A stretch of 18,765 nt of DNA, from positions 1 through 18,765 of the forward strand of contig JBFKFP010000045.1 in assembly GCA_041618535.1 (NCBI GenBank), given 5' to 3'. Shown here piece by piece: positions 14,112-18,765 of the stretch. This stretch comes from SHLJ01 sp041618535. GTDB lineage: Bacteria > Bacteroidota > Bacteroidia > Flavobacteriales > Flavobacteriaceae. The notes under the pieces were generated by a model, which had not been told where the DNA came from, did no database searches, and saw only the letters and a program-made list of their open reading frames with translations. Made by a program: the position numbers and the translations under genes. Numbering within the stretch: the stretch's first letter is position 1; each line of letters starts with the position of its first letter.

Positions 14112-14610
14112 CGAGCAGCGCGTAAAGCGGGGCCTTATAGTTTGGTTCCTGACCTATCTCGGGTACCTGTTCGGTATATTTAACCACGCCGTTTTCATCC
14201 AGAACGATGACAACCCTTGAAAGCAGTCCTTCGAATTTTCCATCTAACAATTCAAGACCGTAATCCTTTCCGAATTGATGTGTTTTAAAATCAGACAGGT
14301 TAACGACGTTTTCAATACCCTCCGAAGCGCAGAAACCGGATAATGCAAAAGGAAGGTCACGAGAGATGCAAAGGACAACGGTATTGTCTAATTCTGACGC
14401 CTCCTGATTAAACATTCTGACTGCCTGTGAGCATACGCCTGTGCCGATGCTGGGAAAGATGTTCATGAGTATCTTCTTACCTGAAAAATCTGCCAGGGTC
14501 TTTGTGGACAGATCTTCTGCCGTCAATTTAAAACCCGGTGCCTTTGATCCGACTGCGGGCAAATTTCCCGATGTATTGACGGGATTTCCGCCTAAAGTGA
14601 TTTGTGCCAT
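14104..14610 (-). CDS. tpx: Thiol peroxidase (atypical 2-Cys peroxiredoxin)
   Basis: 168 residues, the standard length. Tpx reduces hydrogen peroxide and alkyl hydroperoxides using thioredoxin. The N-terminal beta hairpin (ITLGGNPVNTSGNLPAVG) is typical. The peroxidatic site is P-S-I-G-T-G-V-C with Cys60 and Thr57, and the resolving Cys94 lies in SGFCASEGIENV. An additional Cys81 is present. The usual D-T-P-V-C is changed to G-T-G-V-C, a mild variation that keeps the PxxxTxxC signature. Probably first in an operon with dgkA, with which it overlaps by 8 nt. I see no full promoter match; TACTTTTA about 30 nt upstream is near consensus. Confidence 0.96.
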   Translation of the reverse strand: MAQITLGGNPVNTSGNLPAVGSKAPGFKLTAEDLSTKTLADFSGKKILMNIFPSIGTGVCSQAVRMFNQEASELDNTVVLCISRDLPFALSGFCASEGIENVVNLSDFKTHQFGKDYGLELLDGKFEGLLSRVVIVLDENGVVKYTEQVPEIGQEPNYKAPLYALLDE

Positions 14611-14718
14611 ATCAATATTGAATTTCTTTTTATAAAAGTATGAAATAGAGCAGTACTAGAAAAGTGATTTTTTAATTTTATTGAACTGAATCACGAAAGT
14701 TAAAAAAAAATTAAAATT

Positions 14719-14748
14719 TTTGTATTGTTTAAAAAATGCGTATATTTG
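14719..14748 (+). promoter_or_regulatory. Strong plus-strand promoter with no downstream gene
   Basis: TTTG (14719-14722), an 18-nt spacer and TATATTTG (14741-14748) match the Bacteroidetes consensus fully, as good as the tRNA and ftsK promoters. No coding frame follows on this strand before the terminator ending at 14868, so it probably drives a small RNA. Confidence 0.75.
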
Positions 14749-14753
14749 TTAAA

Positions 14754-14868
14754 CAGAAATTCAAAGAAAAGTTGCCACTTTTATTTTAGTTTACTCCGAA
14801 TAAGGCACACTTGAATTGATTTAAATTAGGTTGGTTGGAAAATCCCCTCGTACTCGAGGGGATTTTTT
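14754..14868 (+). ncRNA. Candidate intergenic small RNA, about 115 nt
   Basis: The stretch lies between a full-consensus promoter and a strong intrinsic terminator, contains no ATG-initiated frame, and shows pairing potential. An outer 7-bp stem joins AATTCAA (14758-14764) with TTGAATT (14811-14817). Inside it two alternatives compete: a hairpin AAAAGT/ACTTTT (14767-14772 with 14777-14782) around the loop TGCC, or pairing of that same TGCC (14773-14776) with GGCA (14804-14807). A GGTTGGTTGG run precedes the terminator stem. I do not recognise a known family: it does not show the SRP RNA, tmRNA, RNase P or 6S landmarks I know. The start is estimated from the -7 box. Its function is unknown. 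Confidence 0.55.
14839..14868. terminator. Strong intrinsic terminator, usable from both strands
   Basis: The stem AATCCCCTCG (14841-14850) pairs with CGAGGGGATT (14855-14864) around loop TACT, with TTTTTT running from 14863 to 14868 on the plus strand and AAAA at 14839-14842 giving a shorter U-tract on the minus strand. It ends the plus-strand RNA candidate and, from the other side, the NhaC gene whose stop is at 14894. Confidence 0.92.
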
Positions 14869-14893
14869 GTTTCCTTTTAATATGGTAAATTCT

Positions 14894-16375
14894 TTAAGCC
14901 TTAGCCAGGTTATCCTTTATCATCCTTATCTTGATCTTGAAGGCCGCATAAACCAGAGTGGTAAACGGACTGATCCAGTTAAAGATGGCGTAGACAAAAT
15001 ATTCCCCAACGCTTACTCCGAGTACTCCGGACTGATAAGCGCCGCAGGTATTCCATGGGATCAGCACCGAAGTCACAGTTCCGGAATCCTCCAGGGTCCG
15101 GCTCAGATTTTCCGGCGCAAGGCCCTTCTCATCGAAGGCGTTTTTAAACATTTTCCCGGGAATAACGATGGCCAGATATTGATCGCTGGCTATTGCATTA
15201 AGCCCGAGACAACTGATAACCGTACTTGCGAAAAGTCCGAACAGGGAGGAGGCTACAGAGAGCAGAGCTTTTGTTACCCGGGCCAGGGCACCGATCGCAT
15301 CCATGATACCACCAAAAACCATGGCGCAGATAATCAGGAAGATGGTCCATAACATCCCCTTCATCCCTCCGGATGAGAACAGATCGTTTAATTTTTCATT
15401 TTCAGTAACGATTTGCGTGTCTGTAAAAATTGAATTAAGCACTGCGCCAAAATTAGACGTCCCCAGCTTACTCAATACATCTCCCTGGAAGAGAAAGGCA
15501 AAAGCAGCTGCGAGTAAAACACCAGCACCCAGGGCCTTGAGAGGCTTGGTCTTCATCAGGATAAGAGCGATGACTGCACCCGGCACGATGAACAACCACC
15601 CATTTATATTGAAGGTCTGATCAATGGTATTTAAAAATCCGCTAACGTCTGAGGATCCCGTGGTTTCAATATTTAGGCTGATGATGGTAAATACCGCCAG
15701 TGCTATCAGAACAGATGGAACGGTTGTAAAGGTCATATACCTTATATGAGTGAAAAGATCGGTCCCTGCCATGGCCGGAGCCAGGTTGGTGGTGTCACTC
15801 ATCGGAGACATCTTATCACCAAAATATGCTCCGGAGATTATCGCTCCTGCTACTATTCCACCACTCATGCCCAGTGCATCCGTGCCTATCCCGATAAGCG
15901 CAATGCCCACCGTTGCAGAAGTTGTCCATGAACTCCCGGTTGCAATTGATATCAGGGCGGCGATCACCAGGCAAGCCGGAAGAAAAATGGCCGGACTCAA
16001 CACCTGCAGTCCATAGTATACCATGGCCGGGATCACCCCGCTTACCAGCCAGGTCCCGGCCAGGGCTCCGACAAGGAACAATATCATGACGGGGATAAAA
16101 ACGCTCCTCCAATTCTCCCAAACCTCTTTCGCCATGCGTTTTATTCCAACTTTGTTAAAAAAACCGACGATAGCTGCCACTCCGCCTCCCATCAAAAGGA
16201 TGAATTGATTGGAGTACTCCCCAAGCAATTCCCCATCTGCAAAAAAAATATTGTATGCCAGCAGGGCCATCAATACGATCACCGGAATCAGGGCTTCCCA
16301 AATGTTGAGTTCTATGTTTTCAATGATGTTCTGATCCTCGATAGGGATCTCCGTGATATTTTTTTCGTCTGGCAT
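14894..16375 (-). CDS. nhaC: NhaC-family Na+/H+ antiporter
   Basis: 493 residues from the ATG at 16375. The frame extends to a TTG at 16426, but the ATG gives the more likely start because the extra residues are polar and occupy the short divergent promoter region. After a short acidic N-terminus (PDEKNITEIPIEDQ) there are about 11 to 12 hydrophobic helices. Family landmarks are visible: TGSSWTTSATVG in the first half, then the conserved GAYFGDKMSPMSDTTNLA segment, and in the second half NAIASDQYLAIVIPG and SGTVTSVLIPWNTCGAY. Members exchange sodium (sometimes malate with lactate) for protons at the inner membrane; the exact ion is not determined, but sodium is plausible for a marine flavobacterium. 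It is divergent from the YdjM-family gene and ends at the hairpin at 14839-14868. Confidence 0.93.
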   Translation of the reverse strand: MPDEKNITEIPIEDQNIIENIELNIWEALIPVIVLMALLAYNIFFADGELLGEYSNQFILLMGGGVAAIVGFFNKVGIKRMAKEVWENWRSVFIPVMILFLVGALAGTWLVSGVIPAMVYYGLQVLSPAIFLPACLVIAALISIATGSSWTTSATVGIALIGIGTDALGMSGGIVAGAIISGAYFGDKMSPMSDTTNLAPAMAGTDLFTHIRYMTFTTVPSVLIALAVFTIISLNIETTGSSDVSGFLNTIDQTFNINGWLFIVPGAVIALILMKTKPLKALGAGVLLAAAFAFLFQGDVLSKLGTSNFGAVLNSIFTDTQIVTENEKLNDLFSSGGMKGMLWTIFLIICAMVFGGIMDAIGALARVTKALLSVASSLFGLFASTVISCLGLNAIASDQYLAIVIPGKMFKNAFDEKGLAPENLSRTLEDSGTVTSVLIPWNTCGAYQSGVLGVSVGEYFVYAIFNWISPFTTLVYAAFKIKIRMIKDNLAKA

Positions 16376-16459
16376 GTAGTATGAGTTTGCAGATGTAATT
16401 TTACGATTTTGAGCAGACTCATGCAAATCGATTTAGTTGCTTAAATTGCATTCGGGAAA

Positions 16460-17479
16460 ATGGATTCAATCAGTCAGATCGTACTCGGTGCTGCTTGCGG
16501 TGAAGCAGCTCTCGGCAAAAAGATAGGTAACAAAGCCATGCTGTTCGGCGCCATAGGTGGCACTATCCCCGATATGGATGTTTTCGTTGGACGATGGATT
16601 TACAGCAATGAGATCGACATCACGGCCTTTCACAGGGGTTTTATGCATTCCATTTTATTTTCATTAATCGGTGCCTTGGCATTTGGGTGGCTTGTTTACC
16701 GGCTTTATAACACGGGAAAAAGAAAAAATACCACCACCTTTAAGGATTGGCGCTGGTTGTTCTTTTTGTCTATATTCACGCATCCCATTCTCGACAGTTT
16801 CACCCCTTACGGTACCCAGCTATTTCTGCCGTTTACCAACTACAGGGTGGCTTTCAACAACATTTCAGTTGTAGATCCGGTGTATACGGTTCCTTTTCTT
16901 TTATGCCTGCTCATAGCCGTATGGTTCAGGAGAAATTCAAAATGGCGTAAATCGTTTGTCCGGGCCGGGCTGGTTATCAGTTCCTCTTATATGTTCCTGA
17001 CCATCATCAACAAGGTCTATATCGATAGTGTTTTTAAATCGACATTAAAAGAGAAAGGCATAGCTTACATCCGATACCAGGCCCAACCCTCCATTTTGAA
17101 CAATATTCTGTGGTATGGGATTGCGGAGACCGATGAGTACTATTACACGGCCTATTATTCATTATTCGATAAGGAAGAGCGTTTCAGCAACTGGCATCAA
17201 CTACCAAAAAATCATGATCTCCTGCCAGCCGATCATCCGGATATTAAAACCCTGCGCTGGTTCAGCAAGGATTATTACAATATATTCCAGAAGGAGGGAG
17301 GTCAATTTCAGTACAATGATCTGCGGTATCCTTTATTGAATGCTGACGACCCTAATTCATCTGTCTTCAGCTTCAGCATTTACAGGGATGGTGACCGATG
17401 GGATCTGGTGCCCTTCCAGGGTAAACCCCCTACCAAGGAGGATTTCAATATGTTCATCAAGAGGATTAAAGGGATCTAA
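16460..17479 (+). CDS. YdjM-family membrane protein (putative metal-dependent hydrolase)
   Basis: 339 residues. The N-terminus DSISQIVLGAACGEAALGKK, the GTIPDMD turn (35-40), the HRGFMHS motif (58-64) and the later FTHPILDSFTPYG segment are the conserved His/Asp positions of the YdjM / DUF457 family, described as inner-membrane metal-dependent hydrolases. The first half has about four membrane helices; the second half (from about 190) is a polar domain rich in Tyr and Trp. The physiological substrate is not known for the family. The ATG at 16460 gives the family start. The gene is divergent from nhaC, with 84 nt between the ATGs, and its stop TAA (17477-17479) overlaps the stop of the convergent PLP-enzyme gene. 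No full TAnnTTTG box is seen upstream; TAAATTGC near the start is an imperfect match. Confidence 0.87.
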   Translation: MDSISQIVLGAACGEAALGKKIGNKAMLFGAIGGTIPDMDVFVGRWIYSNEIDITAFHRGFMHSILFSLIGALAFGWLVYRLYNTGKRKNTTTFKDWRWLFFLSIFTHPILDSFTPYGTQLFLPFTNYRVAFNNISVVDPVYTVPFLLCLLIAVWFRRNSKWRKSFVRAGLVISSSYMFLTIINKVYIDSVFKSTLKEKGIAYIRYQAQPSILNNILWYGIAETDEYYYTAYYSLFDKEERFSNWHQLPKNHDLLPADHPDIKTLRWFSKDYYNIFQKEGGQFQYNDLRYPLLNADDPNSSVFSFSIYRDGDRWDLVPFQGKPPTKEDFNMFIKRIKGI

Positions 17480-18699
17480 ACCACCATTACGTCTTGTGAT
17501 TTCAGGATATCGAGCTCGACCATACATTGTCTCATCCTGGAATAGGTGCGCTCAATATCATTATCCAGTCCTATGGAGAATCGTATCAATCCATCGCTCA
17601 GACCCATCTCTTTCTGCTCCTCCTCGGGAATTTCAGAAGATGTGGATGTTCCGGGTGCACTGAATAGTGTTTTGTAAAAACCAAGGCTAACCGCGAGGTA
17701 TCCCAAATTGCGCTCCTGCATCAATTCCATAAGTTCGTTGGCCTTCTCTATGCTGCCCGCATCTATGGTCATCATGCCGCCATAACCATATTGAGGATTC
17801 ATCATAAGGTCGTACAATTTGTGCGAAGGATGCGATTTAAGCCCTGGATAGACCACATGCAAACCGTCATTTTCAAAATGCTTGGCCAGGAACATGGCAT
17901 TATCGCTATGTTGTTTCATACGGATGTGAAGGGTTCTCATGTTCTTCAGAACCGATGCGGCTCTGAGGCTGTCCATGGTAGGCCCTAAAAGCATGCAGGC
18001 ACCATCATTGACATCTCTCAGCAGATCGATGAATTCCCTGCTGCTGCATATAGCGCCGGCAACCGTATCGCTTGCACCATTTATAAATTTTGTCAGGCTG
18101 TGAATAACCACATCAGCGCCAAGCTGAAACGGGGAGATCGAAAGAGGGGAGAAGGTATTGTCAACTACTAACTTGATATTTTTTTCCCTTGCAATTTTTG
18201 CGAGAGAAATGATATCTGCGACTTCCAGAAGGGGATTGCTGACGGATTCGCAATAGATAAGCCTGGTATTTTCTGTGATTGAGTTTTTTACTGAATCCAG
18301 GTTGGTTATATCAACAAAATCGGTAGCGACTCCAAATCGGGGTGCGAAATTTTTCAAGAAAGCATAAGTTCCGCCATAAATGGTCCGACTGCTTAAAATA
18401 CGGTCATTCATTCCGCAGAGTTGAAGCAGAACGGACGTGATGGCACCCATTCCCGAAGCGGTAACGCAAGCAGCCTCAGTCCCTTCCATGGCTGCGAGAG
18501 CCTGACCAAGGTAGAGGTTACTGGGAGACGAATGCCTGGAATACAGGTAACATCCCTCCGCATGCCCCTCAAAGGTGTCACTCATCGATTTGGCCGTGAG
18601 AAAGGTGTAGGTTGAAGAATCGGAGATCGAGGGGTTTACTCCCCCGAATTCACCAAAATATTGAAGATCCTGAATTTTTGAAGCCGGTTTGAATGACAT
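17476..18699 (-). CDS. Cys/Met-metabolism PLP-dependent enzyme (cystathionine gamma-lyase / methionine gamma-lyase-like)
   Basis: 407 residues, full length for this fold type I family. Landmarks: LYSRHSSPS (52-60) carries the Tyr and Arg that bind the neighbouring subunit's PLP phosphate; ASGMGA (81-86); YGGTYAF (108-114); the cofactor Asp180 in VVDNTFSP; and Schiff-base Lys204 in SLTKFINGASD. The YSR-x-x-NPT motif of typical members is altered to YSRHSSPS. The Cys typical of methionine gamma-lyase (YGCT) is Gly here (YGGT), which argues against a canonical one and leaves cystathionine gamma-lyase, cystathionine gamma-synthase or O-acyl-homoserine sulfhydrylase open. The role is transsulfuration or sulfur amino-acid breakdown in the cytoplasm. 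It is convergent with the YdjM-family gene, with stop codons overlapping by 4 nt, and has a candidate promoter upstream. Confidence 0.9.
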   Translation of the reverse strand: MSFKPASKIQDLQYFGEFGGVNPSISDSSTYTFLTAKSMSDTFEGHAEGCYLYSRHSSPSNLYLGQALAAMEGTEAACVTASGMGAITSVLLQLCGMNDRILSSRTIYGGTYAFLKNFAPRFGVATDFVDITNLDSVKNSITENTRLIYCESVSNPLLEVADIISLAKIAREKNIKLVVDNTFSPLSISPFQLGADVVIHSLTKFINGASDTVAGAICSSREFIDLLRDVNDGACMLLGPTMDSLRAASVLKNMRTLHIRMKQHSDNAMFLAKHFENDGLHVVYPGLKSHPSHKLYDLMMNPQYGYGGMMTIDAGSIEKANELMELMQERNLGYLAVSLGFYKTLFSAPGTSTSSEIPEEEQKEMGLSDGLIRFSIGLDNDIERTYSRMRQCMVELDILKSQDVMVV

Positions 18700-18723
18700 A
18701 TTATCCTGAAATTAATGTTTCCT

Positions 18724-18754
18724 CAAAGATCCGCCATTTTGGATTATTAATCAA
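18724..18754 (-). promoter_or_regulatory. Candidate promoter of the Cys/Met PLP-enzyme gene
   Basis: On the minus strand TTG (18754-18752), a 20-nt spacer and GATCTTTG (18731-18724) match the Bacteroidetes consensus except for the first base of the -7 box. The -7 box lies 24 nt before the ATG. Confidence 0.45.
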
Positions 18755-18765
18755 TGATATATATC

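Noticed and set aside
13743..14610. tpx-dgkA overlap as a frameshifted fusion
   Set aside because: Both proteins are full length with complete conserved residues; an 8-nt overlap is ordinary translational coupling.
14831..15352. 173-residue plus-strand frame opposite the end of nhaC
   Set aside because: It runs through the terminator hairpin and then opposite conserved NhaC helices, and has no protein-like pattern.

Overview
The window looks like a chromosomal segment of a member of the Bacteroidetes, most likely Flavobacteriia. Several signs agree: a secreted leucine-rich-repeat protein ends in a type IX secretion (T9SS) sorting domain; genes lack clear Shine-Dalgarno sites; and promoters match the Bacteroidetes form TTTG - about 18 to 20 nt - TAnnTTTG (clear before the tRNA, ftsK and an intergenic RNA candidate). 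The gene string tpx-dgkA-ftsK-lolA-lptF/G-ribB is, as I remember it, a common flavobacterial arrangement. Nothing indicates a phage, IS element, integron or CRISPR.

Layout. (1) 1-4033: three minus-strand genes for exported proteins: a secreted protein with two similar halves, a DUF885-like lipoprotein that seems to lack the zinc motif, and an LRR/T9SS protein. (2) 4034-4651: a gene-poor stretch with tRNA-Ser(UGA), its terminator and promoter. (3) 4652-7441: plus-strand TauE/SafE permease, nitroreductase, and a KdnA-like DegT-family aminotransferase preceded by two heptanucleotide tandem arrays. (4) 7438-14610: a minus-strand block for envelope and housekeeping: thiol peroxidase, diacylglycerol/undecaprenol kinase, FtsK, LolA, a long LptF/LptG-type permease, and a RibB protein whose fused GTP cyclohydrolase II domain has lost its zinc and catalytic residues. 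(5) 14611-14893: an intergenic region with a strong plus-strand promoter and intrinsic terminator about 115 nt apart, with no reading frame between them: a probable small RNA. (6) 14894-18699: NhaC antiporter (minus), a YdjM-family membrane protein (plus), and a Cys/Met-metabolism PLP enzyme (minus).

How they work together. FtsK, LolA, the Lpt permease and the lipid kinase all serve division and envelope assembly, and their tight spacing (6 to 13 nt between ftsK, lolA and lptF) suggests co-transcription from the promoter before ftsK. RibB probably has its own promoter. Two convergent gene pairs meet tail to tail with stop codons overlapping by 4 nt and no terminator between them. The most unusual items are the intergenic RNA candidate, the heptamer arrays running to within 5 nt of a start codon, the degenerate RibBA fusion and the DUF885-like protein without its metal motif. 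I saw no obvious new multi-gene system.
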